Source: Rhinopomastus cyanomelas
Taxonomy: Eukaryota; Chordata; Aves; Bucerotiformes; Rhinopomastidae
Reading direction: 5' to 3'
Assembly (NCBI GenBank): GCA_013400115.1
Contig: VXBP01008521.1
Span: forward strand, 233,544 to 297,543
Length of the DNA: 64,000 bases
The position numbers and the translations under genes are program-made. The notes under the pieces are model-generated. The model was not told where the DNA came from, searched no databases, and was given only the letters and a program-made list of their open reading frames with translations. Positions within the stretch are counted from its first letter, which is position 1; every line of letters starts with the position of its first letter. Positions 11,301 to 23,300 of the stretch are shown one piece after another.

Positions 11301-14300
11301 CAGGGGCCGGGAAGCAGAGCTGGCGGAGCGGGGAGGGGGCCATCCATAAACCACTGACTGTCAGCAGGCAGTGGGGCCAAACCCTGCCAGGGATGGGATG
11401 GGAGCAGGAGAACATGGTGGGGAGCCTCTGGGTGTTCTCATGGTGCAGTCTCAGAGCACCAGCTACACAGTGTGGAAAGTTCCACACTTCTGAGGACAAG
11501 GGCAGCGGGAGATGCCCACAGCTGAGCAGGACAGTCCAGGGCTCTGGGCCCTCGTGTGTGCTGAAGGATGGTTGGGCAGCTCTGCCAGCTTCCCTCCCCA
11601 CTCTCCCTTTCTGTCCACTATATCCCTGTCCCCGTGGGCTCTATGCGGCTGGGAGTGGGGGTGGCCCTTACCTGGTGGCCCCCTGCAATCCCTGCAGAAG
11701 GGGAGCAGGCATCTGGCAAGCCCAGAAGAGTCTGGGGGGAGGGAGCAGCTGACCCTATGGGGAGTATAAAATAGTAATCTGTAGCGGGTGGGTAGAGGAG
11801 AGCCTCCGGCAGACACGCTTTGGCTGGGGACCCTGATGGGGAGGCAGGGGAAGGGGCAGGCTCTCCACAGGGAACTAATCTTTGTAAGTGGGGTGGACAG
11901 AGGTCAGGAAGAGAGAGAAGAGGGATGTTGTAAGGATCAGGCAGATTCTGGGTGGCTCTGGGACATCCAGGTGGTGATGGGGAGGAAGCAGGGTTCAAGC
12001 TGCAGGTCCTGTTTATGGATGGCCTCTACCAGGGGTAGATCCTGCTGCCAGCTGGCTCTAGGCAGGTGGTGGAGCTAGGCATGCGACACAGGGGAGACGG
12101 CACATGCAGGCATGCCACAGACACGGCGCTTCCCCAGGCACTGGGGCACTCCCAAGCCTACCTGGGATGTGGAAATGCTTGGGTGCTTGGTATGAGGTTG
12201 GAGTGGAGGACCTCACATCTAACTGGCTATAGTAGGGGGAGCTGCGCCCGCTCTCGGTGCCTACACAGTGCCGAGCAGAAGCAGCCATAAGTGACCGAGA
12301 GAGACAACAAGAGGCAGAAGAAAACGGGTGTTAAATGCAGCTGTGTTAGAAGAGCGAGGGGTGACCCCACGTGGTAGAGTGTTGGGGATGTGCGCCAGGC
12401 TGTGGTCCAGGATGGGGCATGATGGAGCAGGGGGGAGATTTCCCACATCTCCGGTGGAAGGCGGGATGCAGAAGAATCCCCATGAGCAGGTGCTGTTGAG
12501 GCAGCAGGCTGCCCAGCTGTGGCCGAGGGGAAAGCCAAGGTGCTGCAGAGTGACGGGCCCTGGTGGTGTGGCACGGGAGTAGCTTGGGGATGCAGGACCT
12601 CTGGACTTACTGACCTCAGATTTTCCCAGTTGCTTCTCCCCAATTCTAAAGGACAGGGGACACAGCACAGGCACACACTACTGGCCCATGTTGTGCACTT
12701 GTGTGTGTATGAGTGTGAGGTCTCCCTTGGACACAGGGACTCCTGGGCACACCTCTCCCACAACTACCAAACCAGCTAAGGGGTTTCCACTGGACTTGGG
12801 GATCATTTCCCTCCTCACACCATCCTGCACAAGCCCCAGCTCAGGTCTGAGGCCAGGACAAAGCCCCCTTGGCCTCTTCTTACTACTTGCAAGATAAGAG
12901 TTGGGGGAAGCAGATGATGGCCACAGCAGAGCTAATCACTGATCACTGCAAAACTTCTGATGCTGTCAGTCCCCCAAGGGCCCCCCAGGTCTCCCACCTG
13001 GGAAAAGCAGGGGACAGTTTGATGATCCCCTCCCCACTCGTGGCTCTGAGCTCAGCCCAGCCTGGAAATCCTCACCTGAGCGGTAGAAATGGTGGGGGGA
13101 CCTGGGGATAGTGGGGGACATGCCCTGGCGGCTGTAGGTGGGGGAGTCGATGTAGCCAGGGCTGGAGGCTCGCCGCTGCCGTGTGTCAAAGCTCTCATAG
13201 ATGTCCTGGGGTTGGGAAAACCATGGAGAGAAGTGGGGTTAGAGCCAATGGGACAATGATGAGGCAGGTCAGTGCCTCAGCAGCCCTGCATAGAGGAGTC
13301 CTGCAGATGGAGGTCCCCACAAATGCGTGTGTGCTCTGTGGTGGGACATGCTGGGCAGTGTGTGTGCCCTCCGCGGCTGGAAGGTTCCCAGGCTCTGCCT
13401 CCTGCTGCCAAAGCACAGGACCCAGGGCTTGAGACCACTTGACAGTGTTACCACTTTGTCTAGAAACTGCTCCCTTCCCCTGTGCTTCTTCCCAGTTACC
13501 AGTGTCCCTCTCAACAGAGCATAAGCTGCACAGGGAGGGCCTGCACACTGCTCATGGACTGAAGTACAGGGCCCCCCTGGACAAGATTCCCCCACATCCC
13601 CCAGTCTTGGCTCAGCAGAACCCTAGTGGTCCCTGAGCACAGGGAAACCCTATGGAGCAGCAGGTGACAGACCTCAGTGCCTGCCTGGGACATTACCTGT
13701 GAGTACGGGGAGAGGGTCCCCAGTGACTGGAGGTGGCAGGAGGCAAAGAGGAGAGAAAGAAGGAGAGAGAGACAGTATATGGTTTCAGAAACTAGTGACA
13801 AACCACGGGCCCACAGTGGCTTGTTCCCCCTCACACCCTCCTCTTGGCTGCCAGGCAGTGAGGGTGGCTGGTGGCACCCCTGGAAAGGAGGGGAGCTGGT
13901 ATTAGGATGGCAGCTCCTGAAGCAGCAGCCTGCAACCATTTAAGACCTTGATGGAGACATTGCTTGGGGAACAGCAGTGTTCCAGTGGCCAGTACCACTG
14001 GTGTTCCAGTGGCCAGTACCATCCCCAGGTGGGCTGGAGGAAACCAGGCTTGGGACAGACATTAGGACCAACGATGTAAGAGGTGCTGCTCCTGGCCATT
14101 ACAAAGTCCTCTTCCAGGACCACCTCAGTTCCCCTATGTATGTTTAAGCTGCTCGGACCCTTCTTCCAAATACTTAGGAAACCGTCCAGCAGCTCTAGCC
14201 TGCTGAGGGGAGCAGGACAGGGCAGTGCTATCCCACATGTCGCTTGGGCATCATCTCAGCACGTGCTTGGAAAACACACTGGCCAAGCCCTCTTCCCTGG

Positions 14301-17300
14301 CTGAGGGACCGGCACTCAAGAGAAGTGGTCAGTCATGCCATGCTGGGGCTTCTGGCCAAGGAGGATTGTCTGCCAGAGGCCAGCTCTGGGCTGAGCACAC
14401 TGGCAGCCTGTCCCTCCAGTCTGGATGGATGCACAGGAGCCGTGTGCCCTCCTCTGCTCCTGCTGCAGGCTGACTGGACAAGCTCCTGGCCACATCACAC
14501 CTCCTCCCACATAGCCCTGTCCCTTTACATTGTGTCTGTGGCACAGTGCGGGCAGGACTGCCATCAGTTGATAAGGTCACTGGCTTCTTCAAGAAAGAAG
14601 CAGCAGCAACAGCATTGAGATTTCCCTTGCAGCCCAGGCTCTCCCTCCTAGTGATGGGGATCCTCTGGGAGAAGTCTTGCCCGAGGTCCTGCCTCCCTGC
14701 AGTGTTCCCACTGGCCTGAGCCAATCTACATGCAGTTTTCCCCACTGCCCCCAAGAAGGGCTCAGCTCCCACCCAGTACCTCCCCATAGCTATATCTCTC
14801 CAGGGTCTCATCCGACGTGTATCTGTGATAGGGCTCGTACGAAATGAGGTCAGGACGTTGCACTTCATAGATGGCTTTAATCTTGGGAAGCGCTGCCAGG
14901 TCTTTGTAATTAAGAATCTCATTATCCACTTTAGCCTAAGGAGAGGGAGAGACAGAGACAGACAGATGGAAAGGAAGAGAAGAGAAGGAAGGAGAGGCTA
15001 GAGCACAGTGTGGAGCCAGCACACGGTATAGAGAGCCCACCATCACCCCAACAGTTGCAAGAGGTAAGAAGAGGTGCCTGAGAGACAGCAGAGGAGCTGC
15101 TGAGAGAAGGGGCAGAGGAGCTGGGAGAATGGGACTGTGCTCCTCCAAGTACTCCTGGTCTGTGCCAGTGGCACTGGTAGCACGGCATGATGCTGTCCCC
15201 AAACATTGGGCTTGTCCTCATGGGGTGCCTCATGCTGCAGAGCAGCACCAGGAACTGCTGTCCTTTTCGCTGGGACTGGGGCATTCATCCTGCCTGCGGA
15301 GATAAGGGGCAGAGCTCTACTTACGCAGATGACACGGTTTGGGGAGCCAATGCTGGAACCAGGGGGTGAGATGGAGGTTTCTGATGTCCTTCTGTGCTGT
15401 GGAGGCAGAAATGTGAAGACAGGTGAGTGTATAGCAAGGAGGGATCCCTGAGCAGGGATTCCTGTTGAGTTTGGAGCTGACTTTCATGCCACGTCCAGTT
15501 CCTCTGCCCTTGCATCTGTTTGCTGCTGGTGCCCACAACCCCTGCAGGCTGCTGCTCTGCATGTAGCCTTATGCCACATCTGGAGCCAGGCAGGCAGCTG
15601 GGAAGACCCAGTGAGCAGCTTTCCTTGTGGCCAGCCAAGTGCAGAGAGGGAACAAAGCTAGACTGAGGTGGTGAGGGGGTGGTGGCTGCTTTGCCCTCTT
15701 CCTAGATGTGGCACAGGTTGATGCCAGCCAGGAGGCAGTTCCCCACTAACAGCCTCTGCTATGGCCACCTGCCATCCTCCAGGCAGCAGGGTCAGAGCTT
15801 GTGCCAGCCCCAGGAATCCACCCTGAGCTCTGACATTGCCACAACAGTTCACTTCCAGCAGGGACTTGCGAGCAACATCACCTGGGACATACCACCTCCC
15901 AGAGATGCCTCACACCCTGCTGCCTACCTTTAGCTTCTTCTCTGCTCTGGCTGCCTGCTTGCAGATGGGATGCCACACCTCAGAGCCTGCAGCAGAAAAG
16001 GGAAGGTGTTTCAGCCCCACACACAGCTCAGCCATGCTGCTGGGGATTTCCCAGCTCCCCCTGCCATGGGGATCCCATCCTGCAGGTGAGGAACAAAGTC
16101 TCCTCCAGCCCAGTGGCAGGGAAGAGACTTTCACAAGAGAAGTGATGGCCAGAGAGCCCAGGAGGAACATGGGGCTGGGGAGCAGTGGAAGAGTGGTCTC
16201 TGGCATTGCTGTGCAGAGAGCCTTTTGACACTGATGGTCCTAAGGACCCCAAACCCCACCAGGCGGCACAGCTCTGCACAGCCCTGGGGCAAGGACATCT
16301 CTCCTCTCTACAGTGGAATCCATACCTGTGAGGTACATCTCCTCTCCCTCCGTGAACATCTGGTGGCAGCGGACACATCTGGCACAGGTTGGGTGGTAGT
16401 GCTTCCCTCCTGCCTGCAAGAGAAAGCAGAGAAGGGGAATCCCGAGCAAGGCAAAACATGGTGACCCACTGGTGTCCCTGAGGGTGAATGGTCCTGGCAG
16501 CACTTACTGCTGCAGACAATGATGAGATGAATGGGGCAAAACTGCCCAAGGCGGCCCCAGAGACCACCACAACACATAGAGAAAATCAGAAACTACTCCA
16601 ACATTAATGATCCATCTCAATATCAGGAAAAACTTCTTTACTGTGAGGGTAACAGAGCACTGGCACAGACTGCCCAGGCAGGTTGTGGAGTCTCCTCTGG
16701 AGATTTTCAAAACCTTGCTGGACATACTCCTGTGTGACGTGTCTTAGGTGATCCTGCTTTTGGCAGAGGGGTTGGACTAGATGATCTCTAGATGTCTCTT
16801 CCAACTCCTAACAGTCTGTGATTGTGTGATGCTTCTGACCTGCTGTAGTATGAGTCAGACTGGTAACCTTCTGCTATCACTGAACTGTCCAGCTGTCAAG
16901 GGTTAGGGCCACTAATGAGTGAGAGATACTTCCCTATTAATCCCTCTCCCTTTCCACAAGAGACAGACATGGAAGAACCACCCCCTAAAGCAGCTTTAAT
17001 GAAACAGCAGAAAGACAGTAAGAAAATACTGAAATATATAAAAATACACACAAACCCAATATCAGGTTCCCCCAGAGCCCAAAGTGGACTCAGCAGCAGA
17101 TAGGAGCTTGATTGAGGAACTCATCAGTTGGGACTGAAGGCAGAAGAATGAAGAGAGTCTTCCTTGGACACCAGCCATTAGAAGAAGGCTTGATCCTTAT
17201 AATCCTTCAGCTTTATACTGAATATCACATACATGGAACCTTGCTGGTCCCAGCCCCCCAGGGAAGGCATCCTACAAATCTCACCCTTAGTGAATTGTCT

Positions 17301-20300
17301 CTGCACCCTGGAAATAACTGAGACCCTTTGCAGTGCCACAGTCCAACGCTGCACCTGCTCCTTCCCTCTGCAGCCACAAAAAACCCAGTAAGTTCCATCC
17401 AGGATGTCACCATAAGGAAGTGTTAAAGGGAGAAGCAGAACCACAGAGACAAACCTCACCAAGCACAGGTGTCTGCCTGCTCTTAGAACCTCCCTGGCTG
17501 CCATTGCCAGCCCCTCACCCAAAATAAGCTTTTCTCCTTCTGTGAAGCCCAAACTTCAGTGCTAGTGACTCGTGACTCCCAGCAGAGGCAGAGCTGGGCT
17601 GCTACCTCTGCTCTCTGGCAGGGCTAATAGCTTTAATTGGTAGCTTGTTTCCACTCAAAGTGTCTGCTGGCATTTCAATTACAGGCTCGGTATTCTGGGC
17701 TGGGAGCTGGGAGGCAGGAGATGGCTTAGGGCAGGAAGAATCTGGGCTGTTGCTGTTAGAGCTCGACCCCAAAGGACATTTCACTGCCATAATCATCCCA
17801 GAGAAGAGGAAGGATAATTTAAGGCAGCAAAGGGAAGATGAGGGTCTGCTGATGAAGAAGGGGGTTATGATAGCAGGGGCTGGAGCTAGTTAGGAACAGT
17901 GAGGATCAACAGGAAAATCTGCTGCAAGGAAACTGAGAAACTGCCTGTTGATTGACCATAAAAATCAAGCTGCAATTCAATGCCCTTGGGGTGCAGATGG
18001 CAGCCAATGGCCCTTCCCTTTGGGTTTAAGGCAAAGAGTAGTGGACTGCCTCAGACCCAACTTACATTTCCATGTAACCCTCCTAAAACCATCCAACACC
18101 CACCACACCTCCTTGAGCAGCACATCCTAAACCATGCACAGACCCTGATCCTTTCATACTGGTTAGCAACACAGCTTATAAGGGGCTGGCAAAGGCTGTG
18201 AGGGAAGAGACCGGCTCATTATCACTTGGGGTCCCTTAAAGACTCATTAATCACCTCAGCCTGGCTGCACATCTCAGAGCAGCTGGGAGAGCCCGGAGGC
18301 TGCCCGGACAGCACGAGAAGGTTTATTATGGCCTAAAATTATTTAAAAGCATCCTTTCAATTTCATGCTCTGCCACAGAAAACAATTAAAGCTTCTGGTT
18401 TTACGAGTCATTCAATTCCCAGGGAGGGTGGAGGGGCAAGGGGTACCCATAGCACTTGTGGATTCTATGGTGCTTGCCTGGCCCAGCCCTCTGGCAACCA
18501 AACCATACACTCCTCTCAGTTCTATGACTGTCGGCAAGAAGATGGCACCTTGGCTCTGCTTGTGGGATCCCAGTGCAGAGGCACATTACTTCCAGCTCAC
18601 AGAATCCCACTGCACAAGCAGGGTTCCCATGGCTGGGTGCGGGTGCAGCAGGTGAGATGCTAAAGTAACATCACTGCTGGCCAGGGCATCTCATGGAGTC
18701 CACACAGCTTCCTTCCACATCTGGCATGGGCAGGCAGGGCCCTGGCTAGCCTCTCCAGCTGGGAAGAGCCAGTGCTGGGAACAGAGCTGCGGATGCAGGG
18801 CACAAGGGGAGGTGGAGAGAACTACAGGTGCTGCACGAAGAACCTCCTCAGGGCCATCTCCAGTTTGCAGGCAGACTACTGCCTGCCCCTGCCACTCCCC
18901 AGGAGCAACCCCTACTCTCCTTGCTGGCTGCGCAGCCCCACCATTGCTCAAAACACGATTCATCGCAATCAGTGACTCGCTGTGGAATCCCTGTGGGATT
19001 CCTGCATCCCTCCATGGCTCTATCAGAGCAGCTCCTGCTGGCCTGAAATATGATGAGCAAATCCCACTCTGGATTTGGTGCAGGGAAGGAGACCCCCATC
19101 TCCAGTTGCTGCCCTGCAAAAGGTGTGTGCCATGGGGATGGCTGGCAGTGGGCAGGGTGCTGCAGTCCCTTGCCCAGGCACTGCAGCAGGCAGCCTGCTG
19201 GCTGTTTCCAGGGTAACTGGCAGGCTGCCTGCACAGGCATGTGGTCAGGAGATGGGCTGGGGTGAGCAGGGTTTGGGGGACACCAGAACAGGCAAGGCAG
19301 CAGCTCACTGAGGCTCAAGTCTTCACATCCTGGGCTCCAGACATGTCTGCCTCTGGAGCTCCAGTACACAGCCACCTCTCCAAAGATCTGCAGCACCACG
19401 GTCCTTCTCTCATTCTCACACTCTAGGGAAGGTGGTCAGATGTCCACACACCCACTGCAGGAAGAGCCAGTGCCCCAAGAGACTGAGAGTGCAGGATAAA
19501 GGAATTCTCACATCTCCCCAGGGCAAGCACCTGTGACCGCAGGACACGCATGGTCCCGATTTCAAGACTGAGCAGGAGTGGCTGCAGCCCCAGAACTCAC
19601 CTCCAGCACCCTGCCGCTGATGTACCGGTTGCAGGTCTCGCATTTGATGCCGAACTGGGCATGGTAGTCAGACTCACAGTAGGGGATGCCATCCCTTTGG
19701 GAGAGGTAGGAGAAAGGGTGAATGGTGGGTGAGCCAGGCTGGGCAGCCCTCGCTGCAGCCCTGGCCCCAGGAGTACAGCCTGGCATGGCCAAGCTGGCCG
19801 CTGGACGGTGACACTCACTTGCTGATGTACTCGCCGGTGAGAATAATCCCACAGGTTTGGCACTTGAAACAGCTGACGTGCCACTGCTTCTCGAGGGCCA
19901 GGAGAGACTGGCCTTGCTTGATCTCCTCCTTGCAGCCTGCACAGTCTAGTGGGACAGAAGAGGGGAGGACAGAGGAGGGGAGAGAAGTGTGGGACCTCTG
20001 CAGCTCCCCAGTGTGGGGCTTCAAGCGTGGCAGCAACACCACCCCGCTGTCCCGCACCAAGCACCTTGGCTTTTAACTGAGGCCACCCCTTGCACCGAGA
20101 AGGCCCCCTTTGCTTTAGGAAATGCTGCGGTTACAAACACATTGGTTCCGAGACCACTCCAGGGGCAACCTTTTTATGGGGAATAATTTCTTTATTGGAA
20201 TGTGTCATCTCTGCCTGTTCCCAGCAAAGGAGCCAGGAAGAAACCCTCCTGCTGCAGCTGGGACCCCCAAGGCCCTGCTGGCTCCAGCTGTAGCACAGAG

Positions 20301-23300
20301 CCATCTCTCCTTGCTGGGTAATGAGCTTGAGCCAGGGCCGGTGCCTGGGCTGCCAGGATCATACTGGCCTGGCTGGCCCCTGGGGATTACCCTCTGGGCA
20401 GGAGCTATGGGAAGTGTCTGACAGTGAGCGCAGCAGAGGAAGGGCTGTGCTCTCCAGCAGCCACGTCCGGCCTTGCTGCCGTATTTGCGAGACTCCCTTC
20501 CTTCCCCACTTCCCCTGGCTCCCGCCAAGGCTGGGAGCAGGAAGCACATGGGCTTCAGACCCCTGACCTTGACTCCTCTATGTCCTCTTCTCCCTCTGGG
20601 CAGCAGGTTTGCCTGGATGAGGTTTCTCCTTAACCCCTCCCTGCAGCTGCAAGGCACAACCAGCACACCCAGCCCATCAGCAGGCAGCTGTGCAGACAAA
20701 GCTGAAGGGGGAGGATTTTTACCCCTGGCACAAAGCAGGCTGGACAGTGCGGCTGAGTCAGGATCCACTTCCCCCTCCCACAGGTCCTGCAGCTCACAGG
20801 GCTGGGGCTGTAGGTAGAGGATGTCTAGGGTAATTCCTGTGGAGCACACTAGCATGGGCTCAGGCAGACACACCTTCGCTGCCAGTGCTGCTGGCTGGCA
20901 CTGCCATGGCCACCTGGGCCACAGGGGACATGGGCAGGCAGCAAGATACATCTGGCCGCTGTCTGCAGCTGCCTATGAATAAGGCATGGTGCCCTCAGAT
21001 AACCTAGCTCTGCCACATAGCTCTGCCACAGGAGCCATGGCAGGGAAGGATGGGAAGGCAGAGGCAGAAGGCAGAACATGAGCTGCCCTTCCCCTGCTCT
21101 GGCCATGATAACAGGGACATCATGGTGCTGGGGCTGGTCACATCAAGGCCATGGTGAGAGCTGGGGGGATGCAGCTTGGAAGGCTCCCAAACAGTCAGCA
21201 CCAACATTACCGTGAGTGACGCCACGGTCGCAGGCCTGCCCTGGCTGTAGGACCTCTGCAGAATGGTTCAGGGCTTGCTGGCCCACCATGGCAAGGATTC
21301 TTACTGGCCCCAGCCCAGTCTGCTGCTGTGGTCTGGGGACCATGTGATGCCACAGCTCCTGGCTCTGCCTCTTGCCTATACTGCACTGAGTCAGCTCCCC
21401 TTGGACTGTTTCTGCCAGAGCAGCAAACACTAGGTGTGTGGGAGACAGCAAAGCCTGGACCACCGTCTCATGCTGCAGTCCCCTCACTGTAGACACTGGT
21501 CAAGACACACAAGAGCCTGTGTACAGCAGCTCCATGCTGCAGGGTGCTCTGCCCTATCCCTGGGCACTGCAACCAGGGGATGCTGTGCCGTACCATGGTC
21601 AGAGAGCCAGCAGCAAGGAAAAACCAAGGGTATCCCAGGGAAGAGCCCGGGGTCAAAAGCAAGGTCAGATCCACAGACAGGCCAGGGGAGTTGCTGAAAC
21701 CAGCAGTAACCTGCAATCCTGGGTGGAGTTGCAGAACTTCCCTCTTCCTGTCTGAAACCTTCCCAGATGCCTGCAGAAACCTCCCTAGATGCCTGTGGTT
21801 CTGTGCAGTGGCCCCTTCACCCACCCCAGCACCATGAGAGGATATATGGTCTCTCTCCCTGAAGCCACCACAAAACACAAGAGCAGTCACTTACGGCTGG
21901 GCCCATGGATCTTGATGGGTTTGGTGCTGATGAGAGACTGGGAGCAGTTTTGGCAGACACAGTCTTTCCCACTGAACGTGACCTTGTCTCCAATGGGGAA
22001 TGGCTTCCTGTGGTCAAGAAGAGGTGGGAAGGTGTGAGACAATCAATCTCCTCCATGTAGTGCTTGAGGCTGCCTGTGAGCTTCCACCCAAGGGTGCTGA
22101 GGAGCAGAGGGGCTCTAGGCAAGGGCTGAAAGGAGGGTTAGTTAGCTAGTGTGCCCATGTGCTGGGACATAAGGACCATAGCAGGTGTTAAGGCAGCTCT
22201 TCATGCTGCAAAGGGAAGGCCTGGAACCATTTCACTGGCCCCCAAGGGTTTCCATTAAGAAAACGTAGAGGAGGTGCCTGCTGTGGTGCTGAGCAGGAAA
22301 GGAGGGGCTGAGGGAGAAGGGACAGCCATCTCGACGCTGCACAGGCATGGGCTCCACAGGATCTCTGCAGGAGGATCCTGCCCTGTCAGTGATGGCCTCA
22401 GCTCACCTGCAGGTGCTGCAGACGAAGCACTTGGGGTGGTAGGTTCTACCCAGGGCAGAGATGACCTCTCCAGTGATGAAGTCCCCACAGCTGTCACAGC
22501 GTGTCCCATAGAGCTGCTGGTAGTCCTGGGTGCAGATGTACTCCTGGTTCTTAAAGAAGAAGCCGGACTGGGCCAGGTCGCAGCCACACACTGCAGGGCA
22601 GGACACGCACCCGTCAGGGGGCAGCGGGCAGCTCCCACCCCAGGGCTGTGCTGGGACCTCCGACCGCACCTGTGCTGCCTCTCCAGCAGCAGCGCCAGGG
22701 CATCAACTCTCTGCAGGCACCACAGAGGGTTTCCCGTCACCCCACAGGCTGGGGGCCTCCCGCAGCACCACCAGATGTCAGTGTTGGGCTGTGGTGGTGC
22801 GGGGTGGGGCTGCACCGAGGGACAACCAGGGCGGGGCACTGCCAGAGGACACCCCAGCGCCGGGAAGGGAACCCCAGCTGCACCCCCCTCACCGGGCACA
22901 GACAGTCCAGGAGAGCTTGTGGCATCTCCTCCTGGATTCTCCCCACCACACTGGATGGGGCACAGTCCCTCCATCCAACATCCACGGTGTCAGGAAGCTA
23001 AGGCAGTGCTAAGCTGAGCATGCCCTAGGGACCCTTGTGGAGAGGTTTCTCCATACCCTGAGCCATGGACGTCTCCGTGATGATTCATCTCCACTCCCTG
23101 GCCTGTACATGAAGCAATGCCCTAACAGCAGCAGGTCTTGGGACACAATGGGTTTGGTGATGTCCCTACTTCTTTTTCCATTAAGTGTCCAGCCCAGCCC
23201 TGCTTCCCTCTCTGCTGTGGGAACTATGGGTGGTGCAGAATCATCCAAGCAGACATGGCAAGCCTCAGTCCTTAGTGTCATTGGTCTCCTATGTCTTCTT

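Larger units (their letters stand above)
16414..19600 (-). other. ABLIM3: ABLIM3 intron 6 (3.2 kb), splitting LIM4
   Basis: Lies between exons 6 and 7, inside LIM4. It contains a CR1 fragment (16595-16830), a probable LTR (16894-17565) and an AT-rich candidate conserved block (18215-18420). The rest shows nothing recognisable. Confidence 0.85.

Noticed and set aside
11672..11691. A 20-nt candidate exon on the minus strand between exons 13 and 14 (acceptor CTTCTGCAG, donor GTAAGG)
   Set aside because: Its length shifts the frame relative to exon 14, and exons 13 and 14 join directly to give the human-like sequence. Probably a decoy site pair.
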